A stretch of DNA of 64,000 nucleotides from DYCT01 sp051875715 (lineage in GTDB: Bacteria > Bacteroidota > Bacteroidia > Bacteroidales > Bacteroidaceae), in contig JBJEHD010000024.1 in assembly GCA_051875715.1 (NCBI GenBank), positions 1 to 64,000 on the forward strand. The letters are read 5' to 3'. Both the position numbers and the translations under genes were made by a program. The notes below the pieces were generated by a model. The model worked only from the letters and a program-made list of their open reading frames with translations, was not told the DNA's origin and ran no database searches. This document shows, one piece after another, positions 50,909 to 59,352 of the stretch. Positions within the stretch are counted from its first letter, which is position 1, and every line of letters starts with the position of its first letter.

Positions 50909-51693
50909 AAAACAGACTTAATAAGGAAGTGGTTGTCTCAATGACATCGTTTCCACAAGCCATATCTTATGCGGTGCAGGCCATCCGATCCATCCTCAAC
51001 GGGTCTGTCGTACCTGATAAGATGATTCTTTACCTGACATTTTCCCAGTTTCAAGAGACAGGGATTCCTCATGAATTGAGGGAACTTGCCACTATAAATC
51101 CAGCATTCGAACTTAGGAACTACGACACAGACATACGCTCATATCGGAAACTAATACCTGCCCTATTAGATTTTCCGGAAGCAATCATCGTAACCGTGGA
51201 CGATGACGTTCTTTATCACAAACACATGCTACGAGACTTACTCAGACTGCATGCGCAAATGCCCGATTCTGTGTTGGCTCACCGGGCAAAACGAATCGTA
51301 CCAAACAAACCTTATCGGGCGTGGAAGAAATACCGATGGTATGACTTCGTGCTGAAAAGAATCCACAAGGACTTCACCAATTTACAAACAGGTGTAGGAG
51401 GCGTACTCTATCCTCCACATTCTCTGAAAAACGAGATGCTGCAGATAGAGTTATTTACTCAAATAGCACCCAGTTGCGACGACATCTGGTTTTGGGCTTC
51501 CGCAGTTGCAAACGGGACTCCCGTGATTCCCGTCCCATTCGGACGCAACAAGCCTCGCGGTTTGAGCAAGCCGAAGGAAATCTCACTGAAAACCATCAAC
51601 TTCAAAAAAGGGATTGATCGCAACGCCTCAGCGTTAAACGAAATCCTCCAATGCTATCCTGAAATTAAAAAACGAATCTTCAATAACTTATAA
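50905..51693 (+). CDS. Putative glycosyltransferase, GT-A-like
   Basis: This 262-residue protein opens with VVVSMTSFPQAISYAVQAIRSI, followed by PDKMILYLT and IIVTVDDDVLYHKHML. The triple-Asp at residues 99-101 is the probable DxD-type metal site of a GT-A glycosyltransferase. SCDDIWFWASAVANGTPVIPVP is the later acidic segment. Family membership beyond that is uncertain. It overlaps the GT92-like gene by 4 nt and is followed after 4 nt by the second Stealth gene, so it belongs to the same transcript. Confidence 0.78.
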   Translation: MKNRLNKEVVVSMTSFPQAISYAVQAIRSILNGSVVPDKMILYLTFSQFQETGIPHELRELATINPAFELRNYDTDIRSYRKLIPALLDFPEAIIVTVDDDVLYHKHMLRDLLRLHAQMPDSVLAHRAKRIVPNKPYRAWKKYRWYDFVLKRIHKDFTNLQTGVGGVLYPPHSLKNEMLQIELFTQIAPSCDDIWFWASAVANGTPVIPVPFGRNKPRGLSKPKEISLKTINFKKGIDRNASALNEILQCYPEIKKRIFNNL

Positions 51694-51697
51694 ACAC

Positions 51698-52630
51698 ATG
51701 ACAGACATTGACTTAGTATATCTTTGGGTAGACGGGAACGACCCTCAATGGATTGCAAAACGGAATGCTTGCATAGGAAAGCCTACCGTTGACTCGACAA
51801 ACTGCCAAGGACGTTATGCAGACAATGACGAACTGAAATATAGCCTGCGTTCGGTAGACAAATATGCTCCTTGGATACGCAAAATTTTCATTGTCACTGA
51901 CAACCAAGTTCCCCAGTGGCTTGACACGTCTAATCCCAAGATTCGGATAGTAGACCACACAGAAATACTTCCGCCGGAATGTCGCCCCTGTTTCAATTCC
52001 AACGTGATAGAACATCACCTGCATCTGATTCCAGGCCTCTCAGAACATTTCCTCTACGCCAACGATGATATGTTCTTCAACAAGCCAGTCTCACCAGAGA
52101 CGTTCTTTGCGAAGGACCTCTTCCCCATTATACGCCTAAACTATCGTTTCCTGCGTAAATATGTTTTATGGTTCAAGGTACGAGTACTTAAGAAGCCCCT
52201 CAGTACGTACAAACTAACAATCCATCACTCCGCAAAATTAGTGGAAAAACGATTCGGAACATACTATCCGGGGAGGACCCATCACAACATAGACTCATAT
52301 CTTAAAAGTAATTATTACCTGACGCGTCAACTATTTAAAGACGAAATCGATGCTACCCTCATGAACCACATGAGGTCCAACAATGACATCCAACGCAATA
52401 TCTACTCTTTTGTGGCCTTGGCCACAAATTGCGGACATCTGCGCTACGTGTCGCAGCATACGTCTTTCCGTCTGCACATCGACAACCACAAACTTTATGA
52501 TAAATTCCTCCGCTATAACCCTTTATTGTTTTGTATGAATGATTCCCAATACAGCAACGACACAGACCGGAAACGCGCCAAACTCTTTTTAAGCACATAC
52601 TTCCCCCATAAATCCCAGTTCGAAAAATAG
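51698..52630 (+). CDS. Stealth family sugar-phosphate transferase, second copy
   Basis: This 310-residue Stealth protein has region 1 IDLVYLWVDGNDPQW at the N-terminus, region 2 RYADNDELKYSLRSVDKYAPWIRKIFIVTDNQVPQWL, region 3 PGLSEHFLYANDDMFFNKPV and region 4-like HHSAKL...YPGRTHHNIDSYLK. It differs enough from the first Stealth protein to suggest a different donor or acceptor rather than a recent duplication. It is the last gene of the AT-rich block; the sequence beyond it is non-coding for 850 nt. Confidence 0.9.
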   Translation: MTDIDLVYLWVDGNDPQWIAKRNACIGKPTVDSTNCQGRYADNDELKYSLRSVDKYAPWIRKIFIVTDNQVPQWLDTSNPKIRIVDHTEILPPECRPCFNSNVIEHHLHLIPGLSEHFLYANDDMFFNKPVSPETFFAKDLFPIIRLNYRFLRKYVLWFKVRVLKKPLSTYKLTIHHSAKLVEKRFGTYYPGRTHHNIDSYLKSNYYLTRQLFKDEIDATLMNHMRSNNDIQRNIYSFVALATNCGHLRYVSQHTSFRLHIDNHKLYDKFLRYNPLLFCMNDSQYSNDTDRKRAKLFLSTYFPHKSQFEK

Positions 52631-52794
52631 CAAGCCAACAGAAGCCGTACTGAAGATTGAGGAGGAAGAATGCTTGATGCAGCAAATGGCATGTATGATG
52701 ACACAAAAGCATCTAATGAAGCACAACACACAATAAAACACTCCGCAGAGAAGAGTATCATAAGGAGGAAGGAGGGGCATAGGATTTTATTTTA

Positions 52795-52804
52795 CCCCCC
52801 CCCC
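52795..52804. repeat. C10 homopolymer tract
   Basis: Ten consecutive C in an otherwise AT-rich stretch about 165 nt after the glycan block. Homopolymer tracts of this length can vary by slippage, but no gene is clearly placed to be switched by it. Confidence 0.7.
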
Positions 52805-52846
52805 GAATAACTCTTACTCTCATTTACTTTTTCCAAATTATGTGAG

Positions 52847-52879
52847 AGGGGGACTTGTCCGCGATGGATAGGTCCCCCT
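52847..52879. other. Inverted repeat AGGGGGAC/GTCCCCCT
   Basis: AGGGGGAC at 52847-52854 pairs with GTCCCCCT at 52872-52879 across a 17-nt loop. It lies downstream of the C10 tract and could also pair with it. It may end the glycan-block transcript, although no T-run follows. Confidence 0.4.
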
Positions 52880-52942
52880 GATATTACCACATCCATATCA
52901 TGCCACGTCTTGACAAACTTGCCCAAACCCGCAGACAAAATC

Positions 52943-53066
52943 TACGTTTCAAGTCGTGAAACGTACGTTCCAAGCCGTGAAACGTACATTCCAAGGCGTG
53001 AAACGTACATTCCAAGGCGTGAAACGTACATTCCAAGGCGTGAAACGTACGTTCCAAGGCTTGGAA
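52943..53066. repeat. 21-bp tandem repeat with ACGTAC core
   Basis: The unit CGTGAAACGTACATTCCAAGG starts exactly every 21 bp at 52955, 52976, 52997, 53018 and 53039, with partial copies at both ends. Cores are ACGTAC or ACGTACGT, again palindromic. Because 21 is divisible by 3, an artefactual 147-codon frame runs through it on the minus strand. The remaining sequence 53067-53138 and 53190-53360 holds no gene that I can support. Confidence 0.92.
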
Positions 53067-53138
53067 TATAAAACGCGTGCAGGCATTCCGCCCTTTTCGT
53101 CTACAAGCGCAGGCTTCCGCGCCGGCACGCGCACGCTG

Positions 53139-53189
53139 TTGCAAGCCGGTTGCAACGGCCTTGCAACGACGTTGCAACGCGCTTGCAAC
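53139..53189. repeat. 11-bp phased array, TTGCAAC cores
   Basis: TTGCAAG or TTGCAAC begins exactly every 11 bp at 53139, 53150, 53161, 53172 and 53183, with linkers CCGG, GGCC, GACG and GCGC. There is no TTTAAAC unit at its end, unlike the arrays at 12146 and 31236. It follows the 21-bp array by about 70 nt. Confidence 0.9.
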
Positions 53190-53367
53190 ACCGCCCTCCG
53201 TGTCTCCTCCACCGCCCCCAGAACAACCGCCGACGGCAAGCCCGACCGTTTCCGCCGCATCGCAAGCCGCAAGCAGATGGCCGCTTTTCCCGACATATTT
53301 CCATACGCCGGGGCTTTCGCCTGGCAAAGTGTTGTCCTATGTCAATCGGGGGAATCCCCTATTTCCT

Positions 53368-53375
53368 TATTTTTG
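53368..53375 (+). promoter_or_regulatory. Putative promoter of the large secreted-protein gene, TATTTTTG
   Basis: TATTTTTG matches the Bacteroidetes -7 consensus about 107 nt before the start codon at 53483. No -33 element is obvious. Confidence 0.4.
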
Positions 53376-53482
53376 CCCATACCAAAAAATATTGAGAGAG
53401 AACTACAACCCGGCGGAGAGGCTTATGGAGCCTTCCTCTCCTGTCCGCAGAAACCAACAGGCTTCCCCCTAACACCATTATT

Positions 53483-56400
53483 ATGAGAAAAAGTTTACTC
53501 CTGATTCTGGCCTTTCTGAGTACAGCGCTCCTGCACTCCGGCCTGATTCAAGCAGAAGAGGCTTCGGCCGTCAAGTTGTACGGAAGTTTGCGTTCCGCCA
53601 TCTTGAACTCGGAACTCAAAGCTGGTATCTATTCATTCGATGCCACAGCGACCATCTCTTACCGCAAGGAAGCCGAAGTGGCCGACCTGGGCAAAACGCA
53701 CTCGGGTGCCTACGCCAAAGGTAAGTTCTATGCCTACATCCAGACGGGCAACGAATACAATCCGACATACAAATTCAACGTCTACAATGCCGAGACTTGG
53801 GACCTGGAGAAGAGTCTGACGGTTTCGTCGACCAACGGAGGCAACTTCCCCTTCGCCATGTTCTACAGCAAAGCCGCCAACAAGCTCTACGGCTACAACC
53901 ACTCCCAAAAGACATTCCATGAAATCAACCCCGAAACGGGTGTGCTGACCAAGGTGGTTCAGATTTCCGACAAGCGTTTCAACAGTGTGGCCGCCAACGC
54001 CTCCGGCATCATCTATGCCACGACCATGGCTGCCGACAACCAGTCGACAGACGGCGGCGATCTCTACACGGTCGACCTCGCACAAGGCACCTGCACCCTC
54101 GTGGGCAGCACCGGCTGGCGTTCGAACAACATTTGCCCGATGGCCATCGACGGCAAGACAGGCCGCATCTACCAAGCTTGGTTGCCCCAGTTCGGCAGCA
54201 ACTCCAAACTGATCGCCATCGACCCGGCCACGGCCGCAACTACCGAAGTGGGTTCCACACCCCACTTCCCCTCCTTCGGCAGCCTCTTCATCATGGCAAC
54301 AGAAACGAGCGCTGATGCCACGCTGCCCTCTTCGCCGACCTCGGTCAGCGTAGCCTACACGGTTGCCGGACAGCTGGCCGCCAAGCTGAAAGCCGTAGCC
54401 CCGACAAAGGCCTACGACCAGACGACCGCCCTCACCGAAAACATGACCATCAAATTCTACGTCGACGACGTGGAAGCCGGATCGGTGAGCAACGTCGCAC
54501 CGGGTGCGGAAGCCGTCCTCGACTACACCTTCGCTGCTGAAGGCATCCATTGGGTAAAAGCAGTCGCCACGAACGCCACGGGCGAAAGCCCTGCCGTACA
54601 GGAAAAGACCTATGCCGGATTCGACACACCTCTGCCCGTCAGCCTGCCCGTCCTGACCATCCAGGAAAACGGTTCGTTCACCCTCGCATGGGAAGCACCC
54701 GCCAAGGGTGAGAACAACGGTGAGGTGGACCGTGCCAACCTGCAGTACGCCCTCGTACGCTTCCCCGACATGGTGGAAGAAACCACCGCCAAGGGTGCCA
54801 CCACCTATAGCGGCACCATCACGTCCAACGTGCTGCGCGACTACTACTACTCCATCACGCCCGTCTACGGCGACAAGAGAGGAGCCACCGTATTCACCAA
54901 CCACAAGCCCTACGGCCAAAGCGTGCTCCTGCCGTTCATGGAAGACTTCGACACCGAAGAATACTGGGGTCTGCAGACCCGCATCAACGAAAACGAAGAC
55001 GGCAACGACTGGCAGCTCATGACCGAATACAGCATGGCTCGCTTCAAAGGCAACAAGAACCAGAGCAACGCATGGCTCATCACGCCGCGCATCAAGATGC
55101 GCCAAGGCGTCACCTACACCATCGAACTGACCACGAAGGTCGGCTTCAACCAGACGGCATTCCTGGACATCTACCTGATGAACAAGCCCGAAATCCCCTA
55201 CGGCGGCACATCGGCCCTGAAGCGCGTATGGACCAACACGTCCATCCCCGACACCGAGACTGCACACTCGGCCACGTACACGGCTGAACAAGACGGATAC
55301 TTCTACTTCGGCTTCTACAACCACAGCAATCCGAACGTCGTACTCGACCTCTTCAGCTACAGCGTACACGCTTCGGCTGTCGACGATGCTCCGGCCGACG
55401 TCACCAACCTGACCATCACGCCTGCCCCGCTGGGCGAACTGAAGGCCACCATCACGTTCAACGCACCGACCACGATGGCCGACGGCAGTACGCTGACCCC
55501 CGAAAACATCACCCGCATCGAAGTCTACCGCGGCAACGAACAAAGTGCCTTGGCACGCTTCGAGAATCCCACCCCGGGCGCTGAATACTCGTGCGTGGAC
55601 GAAAGCCCCATCCAGTACTTCAACACCTACCGCGTGGTTTGCTTCAACAACAACGGCAACAGTGCCGGCGTTTCGGCCAAACAATGGGTAGGCGAAGACT
55701 ACGCCAAAGCAGTGAACCATCTGGTAGGCCACTACGACGAAGCCACTGAGACGATTACCTTGACCTGGGAAGCCCCGACAGGCGGATACTACGGCGGATA
55801 CATCGACAAGGACAAACTCACCTACTCCGTATCGTTCTTCGTAGCCGGTTCTTCCATCGACGACTACATCACGTGGGCACGCACCAAGGAATGCACCTTC
55901 TCGATGTCGAAGAGCGACCTGGTTCAGTTCGCCAACGGCGACCTCGACAACATCGTCGTTTCGTATGAAGTAGCCGCCCACACGTCCATGGGTGCCGGCG
56001 CACCCTACTACGTCACCGTCGTACTGGGCGACGGCTACGGCGTTCCGTTCTACGAATCGTTCCCGGGTGCCGCCACCACGACGAAGGGCTGGACCACCCA
56101 ACGCCTCGAAGGACAGTACTCCTGGTACATGGTGCAGGTGGCTCCTTCCACCGCTCCGATGGCCGGCATGGCTGCACAGGACAACGATGGAGGCATGGCC
56201 ATGTTCTTCCAGAACGCCAGCGAATACAGCGAAGAACGTCTGCTGGGCCCGCAACTCAACCTCACCGGTGTGAACGACCCCGTCATCACATTCTACCTCT
56301 TCCACCGTTCCGCAGCCGACAAGGAGAACAACTTCTTCCTGTTGGAAGGCCTCGACCTGGATGCCAACTACTTCCAGTTGAGCGACTCCATCGCCATCGA

Positions 56401-57031
56401 CGGATTCGGCTGGCAGAAGCACGAGATACACCTGAACGACCGCAACGTGAACAAGGTGAAGGAATTCCGCATCGTCTTCCGCGGACGCGCAGCCAGCGGC
56501 AACGACTTCTATCTTGACAACATCAGCATCACCGACGGAACCATCGAAGAACAGTTCCCGGCAGTGACCGACCTCACCGGCGAAGTGACCGCCGACGGCA
56601 AGCACGTACAGCTCTACTGGACGGCCCCCGACTTCGGCAACTACTCCTTCGTAGGCTACTACATCTACCAGGACGGCGTGAAACTGCCCGAATACGTGAC
56701 CGAGACGCAGGCCCGCGTTGAAATCCCGGCCGACGGCAACACGCACACCTATGCCGTACAGGTGTTCTACAGCGAAGGCTTCTCCGCATTGAGCAACGAA
56801 GTACGCGTGAAGGATACCGCCATCGAGAACGTCGGTGCAGAAGGCATCCGCGCTTACGCCAACGAACAGGAAATCCACCTGATTGGCCAGCAGACACCGT
56901 ACCACATCTACACCGCAGCCGGTGCTGAAGTAAGCAACGGCGTCGTAGAAGGCCACCAGACCATCCGTCTGACCAACGGCGTCTACTTCGTCCACATGAA
57001 CGGAAACGTCATCAAGTGCACCATCTACTAA
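53483..57031 (+). CDS. Large secreted multidomain protein with T9SS-like C-terminal domain
   Basis: This is an 1182-residue protein with a signal peptide (about 1-24). A beta-propeller-like N-terminal part follows (about 40-270; YAKGKFYAYIQTG, LYGYNHSQKTFHEINPETG). Fibronectin-III-like repeats (LAWEAP, LTWEAP and LYWTAP segments) then alternate with two jelly-roll adhesin-type domains that start PFMEDFDTEEYWG and PFYESFPGAATTTKGW. The last 60 residues (YHIYTAAGAEVSNG...GVYFVHMNGNVIKCTIY) resemble a type A sorting domain of the type IX secretion system. It is probably surface-attached or released. Binding partner unknown. The next gene has the same kind of end. Confidence 0.82.
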   Translation: MRKSLLLILAFLSTALLHSGLIQAEEASAVKLYGSLRSAILNSELKAGIYSFDATATISYRKEAEVADLGKTHSGAYAKGKFYAYIQTGNEYNPTYKFNVYNAETWDLEKSLTVSSTNGGNFPFAMFYSKAANKLYGYNHSQKTFHEINPETGVLTKVVQISDKRFNSVAANASGIIYATTMAADNQSTDGGDLYTVDLAQGTCTLVGSTGWRSNNICPMAIDGKTGRIYQAWLPQFGSNSKLIAIDPATAATTEVGSTPHFPSFGSLFIMATETSADATLPSSPTSVSVAYTVAGQLAAKLKAVAPTKAYDQTTALTENMTIKFYVDDVEAGSVSNVAPGAEAVLDYTFAAEGIHWVKAVATNATGESPAVQEKTYAGFDTPLPVSLPVLTIQENGSFTLAWEAPAKGENNGEVDRANLQYALVRFPDMVEETTAKGATTYSGTITSNVLRDYYYSITPVYGDKRGATVFTNHKPYGQSVLLPFMEDFDTEEYWGLQTRINENEDGNDWQLMTEYSMARFKGNKNQSNAWLITPRIKMRQGVTYTIELTTKVGFNQTAFLDIYLMNKPEIPYGGTSALKRVWTNTSIPDTETAHSATYTAEQDGYFYFGFYNHSNPNVVLDLFSYSVHASAVDDAPADVTNLTITPAPLGELKATITFNAPTTMADGSTLTPENITRIEVYRGNEQSALARFENPTPGAEYSCVDESPIQYFNTYRVVCFNNNGNSAGVSAKQWVGEDYAKAVNHLVGHYDEATETITLTWEAPTGGYYGGYIDKDKLTYSVSFFVAGSSIDDYITWARTKECTFSMSKSDLVQFANGDLDNIVVSYEVAAHTSMGAGAPYYVTVVLGDGYGVPFYESFPGAATTTKGWTTQRLEGQYSWYMVQVAPSTAPMAGMAAQDNDGGMAMFFQNASEYSEERLLGPQLNLTGVNDPVITFYLFHRSAADKENNFFLLEGLDLDANYFQLSDSIAIDGFGWQKHEIHLNDRNVNKVKEFRIVFRGRAASGNDFYLDNISITDGTIEEQFPAVTDLTGEVTADGKHVQLYWTAPDFGNYSFVGYYIYQDGVKLPEYVTETQARVEIPADGNTHTYAVQVFYSEGFSALSNEVRVKDTAIENVGAEGIRAYANEQEIHLIGQQTPYHIYTAAGAEVSNGVVEGHQTIRLTNGVYFVHMNGNVIKCTIY

Positions 57032-57047
57032 TCCATTAACCCTCACG

Positions 57048-57077
57048 ACGGGAGTGTGTGGCAGCACACACTCCCGT
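57048..57077 (+). terminator. 13-bp perfect hairpin between the two secreted-protein genes
   Basis: ACGGGAGTGTGTG (57048-57060) pairs exactly with CACACACTCCCGT (57065-57077) around GCAG. No strong T-run follows, and the next gene begins 18 nt later, so it may act as partial terminator or stabiliser that sets the ratio of the two products. Confidence 0.55.
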
Positions 57078-57094
57078 TGTCATAAACGTAAACT

Positions 57095-59023
57095 ATGAAA
57101 CTTCAATTCGGAATACTGGCCGCCCTGGGCCTCGCCCTGGGCAGCATGCAGGCACAAGAGGTGTCTACCCTGAGCACCCCCACCGTGGTGCCCTTCAACA
57201 TCCCCGTCAGCCAGTTGGCCGCACCGGCCACCAAGGCCGGCACCAACTACGTGGCCAAAGGCTACTGCGAAGACAACATCCAGTACAATGTAGGCTGGGA
57301 CAAGGAGGAAGAACTCTCGGCCGCCATCTACATCCCGCGCAGCATCCTCGGTGTGTATAAAGACGCCCAGGTAGCCGGCGTACGCATCGGACTCGGCGCC
57401 GACGCCACTGGTGTGTCGGCCTTCCTCATCGAAGGCCAAGACCTGACGACGATGCCCACCATGTCCGGCAACGTGTCCGGAACCGTTGCGCTCGGATTCA
57501 GCGACATCCTCTTCGTCGCCCCCTACCAGATTGCCGACGACCTCATCGTAGGCTACACGGCCAAGGGAACCAACCACATAGGTATGGACGGCGGCTCTGC
57601 CTACAAGAACGCCAGCTACGTACGCCGCAACGGCGAATGGGGCAGCATCTACACCATGGCCAACCAGAACGGCTGGGGCTGCCTCAGCATCCAGCTTCTG
57701 CTCACGGGCGACAAGATGCCCAAGAAGGAAATGGCCATCGGCAACATCCTCACCAAGCACGCCGAGCAGAACAAGCCCTTCGAACTGAAAGCCGTGGCCC
57801 ACAACATGACCATCACCCCGGTAGAAAGCTACGAAGTGAGCATCCAACTGGACAATGGCTACAAAACCTCGCAACGCATCAGCAAGCACCTCGAGGCCGG
57901 ACAGACCGACACCTTCGCCATCGCCATCGACCCGGTGGCCAAGATTGGCAACACGGCCGTACAGGTCAGCATCACCCAGGTGAACGACGGTGACGATGAA
58001 GACATGGGCAACAACACCGACGTGGCCACCATCAACATCATCGAAGAAGGCTGCTACTTCCCCCGCATGGTGGTGGCCGAAGAAGGCACCCACATCAATT
58101 GCGGCTACTGCCCCCGCGGCATCGTGGTGATGGAGTCGATGAAACAGCGTTATCCCGACACCTTCATCGGCATTGCCGTCCACACCAACAGTGCCGGCTT
58201 CGACGGTGGCTATGACCCGATGATTTCGGAAACCTATGCCGATGCATCGCAATACTTCGCCACACAAGGCCTGCCCAACGGCGTCATCAACCGCAAGACC
58301 AACACCCGCAGCGGCGACCCGATGTACTTCGAACGCTACTACGACCTGGAGGCCGGACAACTGGCCGTGGCCAAAGTGGCCTTCGCCAACGTGTCGGAAG
58401 TGATGAACGGCCAAATCAGCATCGAGACCGAAGTCACCTTTGGCAAAAACTACACCAACGCCCCCTACCGTCTGGCCTACGCCCTGATTGAAGACGAAGT
58501 GACCGGCTCACAGCAATACAACAGCTTCGCCGGCGGCAACAGCGGTTCGATGGCCGGATGGGAATACAAGCCCGTCATGGTGGACATGGCCTTCAACGAC
58601 GTAGCCCGCGGCATCTGGGATATGCACGGACTGGAAGGCAGCCTGCCCGCCACGCTGACGAAGAAGGAAGTCTACAAGCACACCTTCTCCATCCCCGTGC
58701 CCAATGCCGTACAGAACAACTCGAACCTCTCGGTCGTTGCCATGCTGCTCGACACCAGCAACGGCGACGAAATCATGCAGGCCGTCAAGTCCGGACTGGG
58801 CTACAACGCCGCCGGCATCCATCCGATAGCCCAGCAGACCGAAGGCTGGAACATCTACGCCGACAAGAACCGCATCCGGATTCTGGGTGCGACCGACGCC
58901 ACGCTGTCGGTCTACACGCTTGACGGTGCTCAAGTACAAAACGAAAATCTGACGCAAGGAATTTATGTGGTAAAAGCCACCGCAAACGGAAAGAGCACGA
59001 CAAAGAAGGTTATCATAAGGTGA
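57095..59023 (+). CDS. Omp28-related secreted protein with T9SS-like C-terminal domain
   Basis: The 642-residue protein has a signal peptide (ending ...GSMQAQ). Its central Omp28-type thioredoxin-like domain carries a CxxC pair, C336 and C339, in EEGTHINCGYCPRGIVVMESM. The C-terminal 60 residues (DATLSVYTLDGAQVQNENLTQGIYVVKA...KKVIIR) match a type IX secretion sorting domain. Omp28 was described as a Porphyromonas surface antigen; the CxxC suggests redox or disulfide activity. It follows the larger secreted-protein gene by 63 nt. Confidence 0.85.
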   Translation: MKLQFGILAALGLALGSMQAQEVSTLSTPTVVPFNIPVSQLAAPATKAGTNYVAKGYCEDNIQYNVGWDKEEELSAAIYIPRSILGVYKDAQVAGVRIGLGADATGVSAFLIEGQDLTTMPTMSGNVSGTVALGFSDILFVAPYQIADDLIVGYTAKGTNHIGMDGGSAYKNASYVRRNGEWGSIYTMANQNGWGCLSIQLLLTGDKMPKKEMAIGNILTKHAEQNKPFELKAVAHNMTITPVESYEVSIQLDNGYKTSQRISKHLEAGQTDTFAIAIDPVAKIGNTAVQVSITQVNDGDDEDMGNNTDVATINIIEEGCYFPRMVVAEEGTHINCGYCPRGIVVMESMKQRYPDTFIGIAVHTNSAGFDGGYDPMISETYADASQYFATQGLPNGVINRKTNTRSGDPMYFERYYDLEAGQLAVAKVAFANVSEVMNGQISIETEVTFGKNYTNAPYRLAYALIEDEVTGSQQYNSFAGGNSGSMAGWEYKPVMVDMAFNDVARGIWDMHGLEGSLPATLTKKEVYKHTFSIPVPNAVQNNSNLSVVAMLLDTSNGDEIMQAVKSGLGYNAAGIHPIAQQTEGWNIYADKNRIRILGATDATLSVYTLDGAQVQNENLTQGIYVVKATANGKSTTKKVIIR

Positions 59024-59083
59024 TAACTTGTGTTCATGTAATAAGATTGCAATTCCTCAGGTTTGTGTAGACGAACCTGTAAG

Positions 59084-59118
59084 GGTGCGTACCGCGAGAG
59101 CAGTGCGCACCTTTTTTT
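59084..59118 (+). terminator. Intrinsic terminator after the Omp28-like gene
   Basis: GGTGCGTAC (59084-59092) pairs with GTGCGCACC (59103-59111), with one G-U pair, and is followed directly by seven T. It is the best-formed intrinsic terminator in the window. Confidence 0.75.
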
Positions 59119-59122
59119 ATAC

Positions 59123-59338
59123 GGCAGAACCTTTTCGAACAAGTTCGAAGGTTCTTCGCTCGGTTTGCACTATCTTTCCATAAAATAGGCTGCACCTTGG
59201 CAGAACCTTTTCGAACAAGTTCGAAGGTTCTACGCTCGGTTTGCACTATCTTTCCATAAAATAGGCTGCACCTTGGCAGAACCTTTTCGAACAAGTTCGA
59301 AGGTTCTACGCTCGGTTTGCACTATCTTTGCCCGTGAA
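59123..59338 (+). repeat. 76-bp tandem repeat carrying promoter and operator-like palindrome
   Basis: Units start at 59123, 59199 and 59275, exactly 76 bp apart; the third is cut short near 59338. Each unit holds a palindrome AACCTTTTCGAAC-AA-GTTCGAAGGTT and, about 15 nt later, GGTTTGCACTATCTTT. Only the third unit completes the -7 box as TATCTTTG (59323-59330); units one and two read TATCTTTC. The fucosidase start lies 23 nt after the intact box. The array thus gives three operator-like sites in front of one functional promoter. Confidence 0.88.
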
Positions 59339-59352
59339 CAAACAACCCTGCT

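Noticed and set aside
52884..53327. 147-codon minus-strand frame through the repeats
   Set aside because: It exists because the 21-bp unit is a multiple of three; it gives a seven-residue repeat and then low-complexity sequence, with no promoter or family match.
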